DNA of 7,543 bases, taken from Candidatus Sericytochromatia bacterium (GTDB lineage: Bacteria; Cyanobacteriota; Sericytochromatia; JACMPN01). The notes under the pieces were generated by a model. That model worked only from the letters and a program-made list of their open reading frames with translations. It did no database searches and was not told the origin of the DNA. Position 1 is the first letter of the stretch; the number at the start of each line of letters is the position of its first letter. Location of the stretch: positions 1 through 7,543 of the forward strand of contig JACMPN010000583.1 of assembly GCA_014377495.1 (NCBI GenBank), in the 5' to 3' direction. The translations under genes and the position numbers were made by a program. This document shows, in pieces, positions 1 to 5,622 of this stretch.

Positions 1-65
1 GGTGCACGCGTGACGGCAATTACTGCGAATTCCGACATGTCCATGTGATACTTGCTTAAGGCCGC

Positions 66-100
66 TTGACATGGGCGGTTCAACGGCTTTTCCATTTAGT
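66..100 (+). promoter_or_regulatory. Possible promoter for the first operon
   Basis: A perfect sigma-70-type -35 hexamer, TTGACA, lies at 66-71. No good -10 element follows at the ideal distance: TTCCAT at 90-95 (18-base spacer) matches only three of six consensus bases, and TTTAGT at 95-100 is better but too far away. A small inverted repeat (CTGCA at 103-107, TGCAG at 112-116) lies between this element and the ribosome binding site. The call rests mainly on the -35 match. Confidence 0.3.
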
Positions 101-128
101 TGCTGCAGACATGCAGTAAAGAGGACCT

Positions 129-824
129 ATGGTGCGATCACGTGTGCAACATCTCGCCATAGTCACCGTGCTCCTGGGCGGGATCTTCTTTGTCACACGC
201 GGCGACAGCTGCGACGGACACGCCCCGCCAGCCACCGTGGTGGCCCCTGCTCCCGCCGGCACACCGCTTGATCAGTTGCAGGGTGTCGTCGTGATCATTA
301 CTTACGTGGACGCCGCCAACAACCCGGTGATGGGTATCGGGGGCACCCTGTCCTGGAGTTCCGATACCAACAGGATCGCCGGCATGACCAGCAATGGGAT
401 CAGTGACAGCAACGGCCAGATCACGTTCAGTGGTTTCGGCGATGTGGATTACGGCACCTGGAACATGGGGACCGATGTCGCCGGCAACTACTACCAGAGC
501 ATCAGCCGGCCCCGTCAGGCCAATAACCCCAACCGGGTCAGGTACGTCGTGCGGGTGTTGCCTTCGCCCTCCCCGTCGCCTTCTCCGTCGCCTTCTCCGT
601 CTGAGTCGCCGTCCCCCTCGCCGTCGCCCTCCGATTCACCGACGCCGACGCCCAGCGCCACCGCCACGGACACCCCGCCCCTCGTCATCCTGCCCAATAC
701 CGGTGGTGGCGGTGGTGGTGCGGCAGCCCCTACGGCCGTGCCCAATGCCGGCCCCGTCACCGGCAGGGTGATCGTCACCCGGGGCAGTCCCGGCGCCTCC
801 TTTCCCCACGCCACCTTGCCCTAA
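129..824 (+). CDS. Secreted or membrane-anchored protein with Ser-Pro-rich linker, function unknown
   Basis: The 231-residue protein has a basic N-terminus and one hydrophobic stretch (about residues 9-22), which reads as a signal peptide or signal anchor. No convincing lipobox precedes Cys28. Residues about 50-143 are rich in Gly, Asn, Thr and beta-branched residues and resemble a small immunoglobulin-like or carboxypeptidase-regulatory-like beta-sandwich; this is a composition-based guess. A Ser-Pro linker covers about 145-176, then a short LPNTG followed by six glycines (192-197) and an Ala/Pro/Gly-rich tail. I do not recognise the family. It is the first of three same-strand genes with roughly 30-base gaps, so it is probably co-transcribed with the lipoprotein and the Lgt-like gene. 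The ATG at 129 is only four bases from GAGG (121-124). The in-frame GTG at 132 has better spacing and may be the true start. Confidence 0.75.
   Translation: MVRSRVQHLAIVTVLLGGIFFVTRGDSCDGHAPPATVVAPAPAGTPLDQLQGVVVIITYVDAANNPVMGIGGTLSWSSDTNRIAGMTSNGISDSNGQITFSGFGDVDYGTWNMGTDVAGNYYQSISRPRQANNPNRVRYVVRVLPSPSPSPSPSPSPSESPSPSPSPSDSPTPTPSATATDTPPLVILPNTGGGGGGAAAPTAVPNAGPVTGRVIVTRGSPGASFPHATLP
561..653 (+). repeat. Ser-Pro coding microrepeat
   Basis: A pyrimidine-rich, degenerate 6- and 12-base repeat built on ccgtcgccttct encodes alternating Pro and Ser (residues about 145-175), interrupted by Glu and Asp and turning to Thr-Pro at its end. It is an extended extracytoplasmic linker. Synonymous codon variation between units suggests selection on the protein or age, not a fresh slippage expansion. 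The copy number may still vary between strains. Confidence 0.8.
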
Positions 825-842
825 TCAGACCGATCGTCGACC

Positions 843-849
843 AGGAGAG
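843..849 (+). promoter_or_regulatory. Ribosome binding site that sets the lipoprotein start
   Basis: AGGAGAG ends directly against the ATG at 850, leaving only two bases after its GGAG core. The in-frame ATG at 856 has eight bases after the core, a normal spacing. The start at 856 is therefore preferred. Confidence 0.7.
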
Positions 850-855
850 ATGCTG

Positions 856-2511
856 ATGCCCCTGCGTTCCAAAACGCTCCTGCTGACCCTCGTGTTGGCA
901 TGCGGCACCAGTTGCCAGATGCCGCACGTGCGCTCAGCGGCCCTGCTGCCCGGGGTGTCAGCCACGCCCGTAGCCGGCTCTGCCAACGTCAGGGTCAGGA
1001 TCGGGGCACCCGGCCTGTCGGTGCAGGCCCTGCCCAAGACCTTCGCCGACGTGGCCACGGTCTTGGTCACGCTCAAGAGTGGCGTGACGACGGTCGTCTC
1101 GCCGACACTGGTCAATCCGATGACCATCACCCTGCCGATCCTGACCGGCACGTTCACGGGCGTCCCGCCCGGGACGGGCTATACGATCGAGGTCGTGGCC
1201 TTTGACCCGACCGGCGCCGCCATCACCAGCGGCATGACGGACCCTTCGGGGGTAAGGACCGTCGCCATTGCCGGTGGTGTCGCCACGTACAGTGCCGGGA
1301 CGGAGTTGATCAAAGGCATTTCGCTGTCGGTCGGAACGGCCAGCACGGATGCCAGCAGCAGCCTCCTCACCAATGCGACGGTGGCGGGCGTGACGTTCGA
1401 TCGCTACAAATGGATGCTGATCAACAACGACTCCAAGCAGACGGCGAACTCGCCGCTGAAAACGACCAACGGCATTGCCCAGGACATGAACACCGTGCAA
1501 CCCGGAGCGAAGACCGGCCCCACGCATGAGCTCTGGCTCTTCAGTGGCCAGGACACCCCCAAAAAGGCGCTCCCGGTGCAACGGTTCGCCGGGGCGGCCA
1601 ACGCCGCCGGCGCCGTTCAGGCGCCCTTCAACGCCACGATGGCAGCCGTCACGCTGACCACCCCCACGACGAGCGCCGTCACGCCGGTCGCCTCGTTGCC
1701 GATGACCGTCGACGATGTGGCCAACGTCTATTACGTCGGGGCGGCCAACGCCGTGATCAAGCTCGACGCCACCAACAGCTATGCCGCATCCACCCTGTTC
1801 ACCGCAGGTGGCGCCCCGACGGGGTTTGTCACGGACGGGGCCGGCAACGTCTATTACTCCACGGGCACCGATATCAAGGTGCGGCGTCCCCCGCTCTACG
1901 ATACCGATACGACCCTGATCACCACGACGGGCGTCACCCTGCTGGCCGTTGATGAATTCAAGGACCTCCTGTGGATCGAGGCTGGGGCGATTGCCTATTC
2001 AACGCTCCAGGGCGGCACCTATCAGGCAAAACAGACGATGCCTTCCGTCACCGGGACGACGATGCTGGCGACCGATGCCTTCGGCAACGCCTTCGTCTCC
2101 AACGGGACCAACATCAGCCGCCAGAAGCGGAACGGTGAGTACTTCGTCTGGGAGGCGTCCTTCGGCGGCCCCCCCACGCTCACGACCTGCGTGACGGCGA
2201 ACAACATCAGCGGCTTCACTGCGGATCGGGCCGGGAACCTCTATTTCACCCAGACGGGCTCCAATGAAATCAAGCTCGTCCCCAGCGGCGGCCCTACCAC
2301 CGATCACTTCACCGTGGCGGGCAACGGACCGGCGGACCCGGTGGGAACGACGGGTGTCACCTCACTGACAGGCGCCCCCCTGGACCTGGCAGTGACGGAC
2401 TTCCGGCTGCCGGTGCAGCCGGCGGTCACCAGTCGGGGCGTGCTTTTCTGCACCTCGATCGGGGCTGACGGTGGCGGCCTCACCCAATACCTGCGCCGGA
2501 TCATGCCGTAG
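856..2511 (+). CDS. Probable lipoprotein with NHL-type beta-propeller repeats
   Basis: From the ATG at 856 the protein has 551 residues. It opens with a basic start, a Leu-rich hydrophobic core (about 7-15) and V-L-A-C with Cys16 as the likely lipidated residue, so export and lipid anchoring are expected. Residues about 40-160 look like a beta-sandwich of the fibronectin/CNA kind. From about 240 onward there are repeated strands of the form D-x-x-G-N-x-Y/F: VTDGAGNVYY near 325, ATDAFGNAFV near 405 and TADRAGNLYF near 455, plus weaker copies near 285 and 364. The motif TVAGNG near 486 is typical of NHL propellers. NHL propellers usually bind ligands or partners and are not catalytic; the ligand here is unknown. 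The Lgt-like gene starts 33 bases downstream. The fold call is from motif reading, not an alignment. Confidence 0.75.
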   Translation: MPLRSKTLLLTLVLACGTSCQMPHVRSAALLPGVSATPVAGSANVRVRIGAPGLSVQALPKTFADVATVLVTLKSGVTTVVSPTLVNPMTITLPILTGTFTGVPPGTGYTIEVVAFDPTGAAITSGMTDPSGVRTVAIAGGVATYSAGTELIKGISLSVGTASTDASSSLLTNATVAGVTFDRYKWMLINNDSKQTANSPLKTTNGIAQDMNTVQPGAKTGPTHELWLFSGQDTPKKALPVQRFAGAANAAGAVQAPFNATMAAVTLTTPTTSAVTPVASLPMTVDDVANVYYVGAANAVIKLDATNSYAASTLFTAGGAPTGFVTDGAGNVYYSTGTDIKVRRPPLYDTDTTLITTTGVTLLAVDEFKDLLWIEAGAIAYSTLQGGTYQAKQTMPSVTGTTMLATDAFGNAFVSNGTNISRQKRNGEYFVWEASFGGPPTLTTCVTANNISGFTADRAGNLYFTQTGSNEIKLVPSGGPTTDHFTVAGNGPADPVGTTGVTSLTGAPLDLAVTDFRLPVQPAVTSRGVLFCTSIGADGGGLTQYLRRIMP

Positions 2512-2544
2512 CCGGCAGACCGGGCCGCCCGGAAGAGGTCGCCA

Positions 2545-3342
2545 GTGCACCCGATCCTGTTCACCCTGGGAAACCACCCCGTCACAGGATTCCTGTTCTT
2601 CCTGCTGCTCGGGGTGTTGGGTGCCTATGGGGCCGTGAACTGGGCGGCATCACGCCGTGGCCTTGATCCCAAGCTGATCCCATGGATGGTCGGGGCCACC
2701 CTCGTCGGCGGCGGGGCCGGCACCCACCTGATGTCGGGTCTCGTCTACTGGAGCAGCCTCGACCAGTCGTCGGCCGCCTTTCGTGACGGCCTGTCCGGCA
2801 TGACCGACACGGGGGTTTTCGTCTTTGCCGAGATCGCCCTCGTCCTGTTGGCCTGGCGACTCAAGGCCCGCCCCTTGGCCATGCTCGATGCAGCGGCGTT
2901 TGCGGCAGCGACCGGTTCGCCGATCGGCCGCATCGGCTGTCTGCTGGCGGGCTGCTGCTACGGCCAGCCCACGACGATGCCCTGGGGCTTCCAGTACCCG
3001 CCGGATCACGCCGGCACCCTCGCCGCCCACGGCCTGGCCCTGCATCCGACCCCGCTGTACATGAGCCTGGGAGTCGGGGCGTTGTGGTTGGTCCTGCTGT
3101 ACCTGATCCGCAAAAAGGCCCCCGAAGGCCGGATCCTGCTGACGGCCTGGATCGGCTACGCCGCCGTCCGGGTGACGGTGGAGTTCTTCCGGGCCGACGT
3201 CGCCCGGGGCTCTTGGTTCTGGGGGACCCTGACGAGCTACCAGATCATCTGCCTGGCTGCCGTGGCCCTGCACGTGGGCATCTTCTGGTCGATCGGACAA
3301 CGGCGGCAGTTGACCCTCGCCGCACCACACGCCGTCACCTGA
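2545..3342 (+). CDS. Divergent prolipoprotein diacylglyceryl transferase (Lgt) family membrane protein
   Basis: This 265-residue polytopic protein starts MHPILFTLGNHPVTGF, closely matching the Lgt N-terminus, and has several hydrophobic segments (about 13-33, 45-65, 90-105, 172-188, 232-250). Other Lgt landmarks are GRIG at 128-131, HPTPLY at 167-172 and Y-x3-R-x3-E-x2-R (Y205, R209, E213, R216). Lgt moves diacylglyceryl from phosphatidylglycerol to the lipobox Cys of exported prolipoproteins. Here the signature reads GRIGCLLAGCCYG (128-140). By alignment to E. coli Lgt, Asn146, Asn149 and Glu151 become Cys132, Ala135 and Cys137, and the conserved His-Gly-Gly segment is replaced near T88-G90. 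I recall this GCCYG form as a widespread Lgt-family subgroup whose activity is less certain. The GTG start has AAGAGG six bases upstream. Its position next to a lipoprotein gene suggests a shared substrate relation. Confidence 0.85.
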   Translation: MHPILFTLGNHPVTGFLFFLLLGVLGAYGAVNWAASRRGLDPKLIPWMVGATLVGGGAGTHLMSGLVYWSSLDQSSAAFRDGLSGMTDTGVFVFAEIALVLLAWRLKARPLAMLDAAAFAAATGSPIGRIGCLLAGCCYGQPTTMPWGFQYPPDHAGTLAAHGLALHPTPLYMSLGVGALWLVLLYLIRKKAPEGRILLTAWIGYAAVRVTVEFFRADVARGSWFWGTLTSYQIICLAAVALHVGIFWSIGQRRQLTLAAPHAVT

Positions 3343-3343
3343 A

Positions 3344-4087
3344 TTATCCGACAGGCGCCGTCTCCAGCCCGGGGGTCGGCCCCTCGGTCTGCAGATGGGG
3401 CGGCAGCAGGCTGCGGATGGCCCGGTCGATGGTGACGTTGACAGCCCGGATGCGGTCGGCCAAGGGCCAGTCCTCCGGCGTCAGGTAGGCTTCCGGCCGG
3501 ATGGGCTCGCCGAACTGGGCCGACACGGTGCCCCGGCCGGGGGTGAACCGGCCCCTGGGCATCATCCCGTCCGTCCCGAACAGCGCCACCGGCTGGATCG
3601 GCACGGGCCGGGCCAGGGCGATGCGGGCGGCGCCGGACCGGAGGCGCTGCATGCCGAAGCGGCCGTCCGGACTGCGGGACCCTTCCGGATGGAGAACGAC
3701 GGGATGGCCGGCATCGAGGACGGCCAGGGATGTGAGGTAGGCCGTCTGGTCGCCTCGTCCCCGCCGGGCCGGGAACCCGCCCACCCGGACGGCCTCTGCC
3801 CCCACGACCGGCCACTCGATGATCTCGGACTTGGCCATAAAAGCCGCCGGACGGGGCATGGCCCAGCCCAGCAGCAGGGTGTCGAAGGTGCTGAGGTGAT
3901 TGGCAACGACGATGACGGGCCCCACGGGCAGGCGCGCCCAATCCCGCACCTCACCGCCCCAGAGCCAGCAGCCGAGCGGACTGATCAGATCTTTCCAGAA
4001 CTGCAGGCGCCGCCCGGCCCCCGCCGGATCGTGGATCAGCCGGCAGGGAAAGGCGGACTGGCCGGACATGTCGGCAACGGGCGTCAT
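3344..4087 (-). CDS. plsC: 1-acyl-sn-glycerol-3-phosphate acyltransferase (PlsC family)
   Basis: The 247-residue protein carries the four acyltransferase blocks of the PlsC family. These are NHLSTFD (NHx4D, His64 and Asp69), MAKSEI with the following WPVVGAEAVRVGGF (84-105), HPEGSRS (133-139) and PVALFGTDG (167-174). The expected role is acylation of lysophosphatidic acid to phosphatidic acid at the inner membrane face, although lyso-ornithine-lipid or other lysolipid acceptors are possible. There is no obvious N-terminal transmembrane helix. The start at 4087 has AGGA four bases upstream and gives a normal family length. The longer open frame to 4315 adds non-family sequence and is not used. 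The last codon is one base from the end of the convergent lgt-like gene, so the two transcripts probably overlap at their 3' ends. Promoter not identified. Confidence 0.88.
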   Translation of the reverse strand: MTPVADMSGQSAFPCRLIHDPAGAGRRLQFWKDLISPLGCWLWGGEVRDWARLPVGPVIVVANHLSTFDTLLLGWAMPRPAAFMAKSEIIEWPVVGAEAVRVGGFPARRGRGDQTAYLTSLAVLDAGHPVVLHPEGSRSPDGRFGMQRLRSGAARIALARPVPIQPVALFGTDGMMPRGRFTPGRGTVSAQFGEPIRPEAYLTPEDWPLADRIRAVNVTIDRAIRSLLPPHLQTEGPTPGLETAPVG

Positions 4088-4329
4088 GAGATCCTGTCGA
4101 TGCGGCGAGGGCTGGACTTGTCTGCCACTGAACCATGACGGGCACCCGCCGGCAAGGCGCATTGGGCGAGTAGGCAAGGGCGCCGATGGCCACTTGGCCC
4201 CGAACGGTCCGGTGACTGCCGGCGCCGCAGCGACAGCCGGGAATGCACGGCCCCATGCCGCTTTGGCCCTAGCCAAGCCGATGTCACAATGGGGCCGCAA
4301 CACTACCGGTTCCACCAGGAGGGATGAGC
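4088..4329. other. Divergent intergenic region with a weak promoter candidate
   Basis: These 242 bases separate plsC from the KGG-repeat gene and must hold the start signals of both. On the plus strand TTGGCC (4263-4268) and CACAAT (4285-4290) are 16 bases apart and each matches four of six consensus bases. TTGGC (4263-4267) also forms a short inverted repeat with GCCAA (4272-4276) overlapping the -35 position, a possible operator. No credible small gene or RNA was seen, and no clear minus-strand promoter. Confidence 0.3.
4317..4322 (+). promoter_or_regulatory. Ribosome binding site that sets the KGG-protein start
   Basis: AGGAGG is one base from the ATG at 4324, far too close for initiation there. 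The in-frame GTG at 4330 is seven bases after it, near the ideal spacing, so initiation at GTG is favoured. Confidence 0.7.
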
Positions 4330-4743
4330 GTGACAGAGAAAAAAGGCCAAGCGCCCAAAGAGAGAAAATCCCCGGACATGACCGTCCGTGAGGCCGGCCA
4401 AAAGGGCGGTGAAGCGACCAAGCGGGAAGTCGAGAGTGGCGAACTGCCCAAGGATTTCTATTCCCGGATCGGGCATAAAGGCGGCCAAAAGGGTGGCGAA
4501 ACCACCAAGCGGGAAGTCGAGAGCGGTCAACTGCCCAAGGACTTCTATTCCCAGATCGGCCATAAAGGTGGTGAAATCGGCGGCCATAAGGGCGGCGAGG
4601 CCACCAAGCGAGAAGTCGAAAGCGGCGAGCTCCCCAGAGACTTCTATTCCCAGATCGGCCACAAAGGCGGCCAAAAAGTCAAAGATTTGATCGAAAAAGG
4701 CAAAGAGGCGGCCGCCGAGAGCGAGAAGAAAGACAAAACCTAA
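4330..4743 (+). CDS. KGG-repeat general stress protein, GsiB-like
   Basis: The small, very hydrophilic, charged protein (137 residues from the GTG at 4330) begins with a Lys-rich segment and a TVREAGQKGG motif. Three near-identical 25-residue units KGGEATKREVESGELPKDFY... follow, each ending in IGHKGG. The ending is a Lys/Glu-rich tail. The unit is that of the KGG stress-protein family; it closely resembles Bacillus subtilis GsiB, whose units read KGGEAT...KEFYQEIG, and is related to enterobacterial YciG. Such proteins are mostly disordered and LEA-like, and are induced by general stress, desiccation or starvation; the exact molecular role is not settled. No signal peptide is present, so it is cytoplasmic. 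It is Lys-rich and lower in GC than its neighbours, as expected from its composition. It appears to be a single-gene unit, closed by the strong stem-loop at 4764-4812. Confidence 0.85.
   Translation: MTEKKGQAPKERKSPDMTVREAGQKGGEATKREVESGELPKDFYSRIGHKGGQKGGETTKREVESGQLPKDFYSQIGHKGGEIGGHKGGEATKREVESGELPRDFYSQIGHKGGQKVKDLIEKGKEAAAESEKKDKT
4402..4662 (+). repeat. Three 75-base in-frame repeats of the KGG unit
   Basis: The units are at 4402-4476, 4489-4563 and 4588-4662, separated by 12 and 24 bases that encode further KGG/IGG turns. Stretches such as aagcgggaagtcgagag recur almost exactly, and the units differ mainly by synonymous or conservative changes (Glu/Gln, Arg/Gln, Lys/Arg). This implies recent duplication or gene conversion. 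Confidence 0.9.
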
Positions 4744-4763
4744 GTCATCGCCGGTCTAACGCC

Positions 4764-4812
4764 GGCAGAAAGGCCCACGTCCGCCCCACGCGGGGACGTG
4801 GGCCTTTCTGCC
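4764..4812 (+). terminator. Perfect 19-bp stem-loop after the KGG-repeat gene
   Basis: The arm at 4764-4782 (GGCAGAAAGGCCCACGTCC) is exactly complementary to 4794-4812, with an 11-base GC-rich loop. It lies 20 bases after the KGG stop codon and ends two bases before the lexA -35 element. There is only a short T run (GTTTG at 4813-4817) after the stem, so it is not a textbook intrinsic terminator. It could still stop transcription, protect the 3' end, or insulate lexA from read-through. Confidence 0.7.
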
Positions 4813-4814
4813 GT

Positions 4815-4844
4815 TTGACGAACCAGACGTTTGTCTGGTTAGAT
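4815..4844 (+). promoter_or_regulatory. lexA promoter
   Basis: TTGACG (4815-4820) matches the -35 consensus at five of six positions. An 18-base spacer leads to TTAGAT (4839-4844), a weak -10 matching three of six. The predicted transcription start near 4850 lies after the ATGs at 4843 and 4849 or on top of them, and before the lexA start chosen here (4903). The palindromic operator fills the spacer. Confidence 0.55.
4821..4840. promoter_or_regulatory. Probable LexA operator (SOS box), 20-bp interrupted palindrome
   Basis: AACCAGACGTTTGTCTGGTT has perfect 8-base arms around a four-base centre and sits in the -35/-10 spacer of lexA, exactly where a bound dimer would block RNA polymerase. This is the expected position for LexA self-repression. 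It does not match the E. coli box (CTGT-N8-ACAG), the Bacillus box (GAAC-N4-GTTC) or the alphaproteobacterial direct repeat (GTTC-N7-GTTC). Assignment to LexA comes from position and symmetry. Confidence 0.7.
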
Positions 4845-4890
4845 GGGAATGATCAACCAAGGGCTTGTCGAAAAGCGGCCCCGATGTGTC

Positions 4891-4896
4891 AGGGGG
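4891..4896 (+). promoter_or_regulatory. Ribosome binding site for lexA
   Basis: AGGGGG sits six bases before the ATG at 4903. This start also brings the helix-turn-helix into exact register with E. coli LexA (Gly36-Phe37-Arg38 in both). It is therefore preferred over the ATGs at 4843 and 4849, which overlap the promoter. Confidence 0.7.
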
Positions 4897-4902
4897 CAGC
4901 GG

Positions 4903-5547
4903 ATGCGGCGACTACCGGGCGAGACCCGCCAAAAGGTGTTCGACTTCGTCCGCCAGCGCGTCCTGGCCGGGACGCCGCCGACGGTGCGGGAGGTCCAGGA
5001 GGCCCTCGGCTTCCGGGCCGTGCAGAGCGCCCAGGAGCATCTCGAAGCCCTGGTCGTCACGGGCCGCCTGACCAAGGCGCCGGGCCAGTCCCGGGCCTAC
5101 CGGCTGCCGGAGAGCGAAAGGGCAGGCACGCCTGCCGCCTTCATCCCCCTGCTCGGCCGGGTCCAGGCCGGTCTGCTCACCGAGGCCGTCGAGGACCGGG
5201 AGGGCTACGTGCCGGTCGAGGTCGATCACGGCAGACTCAGCCACCGTCAGGCGGATCGGCTGTTTGCCTTGCGGGTCCGGGGCGACAGCATGACAGGAGC
5301 GGGCATCCTGGACGGCGACCTCGTCATCGTCCACCGGCAGGCCACGGCCGAGTCCGGGGAGATCGTCGTCGCCCTGATCGGCGAGGAGACGACCGTCAAA
5401 CGCCTGCGCCGACGGCGGGGCCGGATCGAGCTCTGCCCCGAAAACCCCGCCTTTGCCCCCATTATCGTCACCCCACCCGACGAGGTCACCCTGCTCGGCA
5501 AGGTGATCGAGGTCCGGCGGTATCTGGACGGCTTCCACCACCACTAG
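4903..5547 (+). CDS. lexA: LexA-type SOS repressor (S24 autoprotease)
   Basis: From 4903 the protein has 214 residues, normal for LexA. Residues 4-68 form the winged helix-turn-helix (LPGETRQKVFDFV... to the SRAYRL wing). The cleavage site is Ala89-Gly90 in GRVQAGLLT. The catalytic Ser is Ser129 in RGDSM, and the Lys is Lys166 in TTVKRL; both are offset by ten from E. coli Ser119 and Lys156. The protein should repress SOS genes and self-cleave when stimulated by RecA filaments. In the recognition helix, E. coli Ser39, Asn41, Glu44 and Glu45 correspond to Ala39, Gln41, Gln44 and Glu45, so DNA specificity should differ from E. coli. It heads the imuA-imuB cassette, 75 bases before imuA. It may be the genome's only LexA or a second, cassette-specific copy (as lexA2 in pseudomonads). 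Likely autoregulated by the palindrome at 4821-4840. Confidence 0.93.
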   Translation: MRRLPGETRQKVFDFVRQRVLAGTPPTVREVQEALGFRAVQSAQEHLEALVVTGRLTKAPGQSRAYRLPESERAGTPAAFIPLLGRVQAGLLTEAVEDREGYVPVEVDHGRLSHRQADRLFALRVRGDSMTGAGILDGDLVIVHRQATAESGEIVVALIGEETTVKRLRRRRGRIELCPENPAFAPIIVTPPDEVTLLGKVIEVRRYLDGFHHH

Positions 5548-5622
5548 GGTTGTAAAAAACAAACCATCATTGTTGCAAGGGATTGCCTGGAAGCAGCCAG
5601 ACAATCCCTTAGGAGGCCGATC
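5548..5622 (+). promoter_or_regulatory. lexA-imuA spacer with structured leader
   Basis: The spacer holds no clear promoter, so imuA is probably transcribed from the lexA promoter. It contains a large imperfect inverted repeat: arms 5577-5590 and 5597-5610 (14 bases each, one mismatch, AAGCAG loop). The repeat ends exactly where the imuA ribosome binding site AGGAGG begins (5611-5616, six bases before the ATG). Two weaker, mutually exclusive repeats lie upstream: GGTTGT at 5548-5553 with ACAAACC at 5559-5565, and AACAA at 5558-5562 with TTGTT at 5570-5574. This fits control of imuA translation, an mRNA processing site, or a second protein-binding site; none is shown. Confidence 0.5.

Noticed and set aside
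690..704. LPNTG sequence in the first protein, resembling a sortase sorting signal
   Set aside because: It is followed by a poly-Gly and Ala/Pro/Gly-rich tail with no hydrophobic segment and no basic end, and it lies about 40 residues from the C-terminus. A true sorting signal needs both.
3395..4138. 247-residue plus-strand open frame opposite plsC
   Set aside because: The minus strand carries all four acyltransferase blocks in order. The plus-strand product has no motif and a composition typical of a GC-rich shadow.
4088..4315. N-terminal extension of the PlsC frame to 323 residues
   Set aside because: The extra residues show no family similarity, and the 4087 start gives normal length with an upstream AGGA. 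The extension would also run almost to the KGG gene and remove the promoter region.
4843..4902. Longer LexA start at 4843 or 4849
   Set aside because: These ATGs overlap the promoter and predicted transcription start and lack a ribosome binding site. The 4903 start has AGGGGG at six bases and puts the helix-turn-helix in exact E. coli register.
4815..5555. 246-residue open frame overlapping lexA in another frame
   Set aside because: It is Arg/Pro/Gly-rich without a fold signature and begins within the lexA promoter; the LexA frame has complete catalytic and DNA-binding motifs.
5550..5578. Possible separate imuA promoter (TTGTAA with TTGCAA)
   Set aside because: The -10 candidate matches only two of six consensus bases at the required spacing. 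Read-through from lexA explains expression better.
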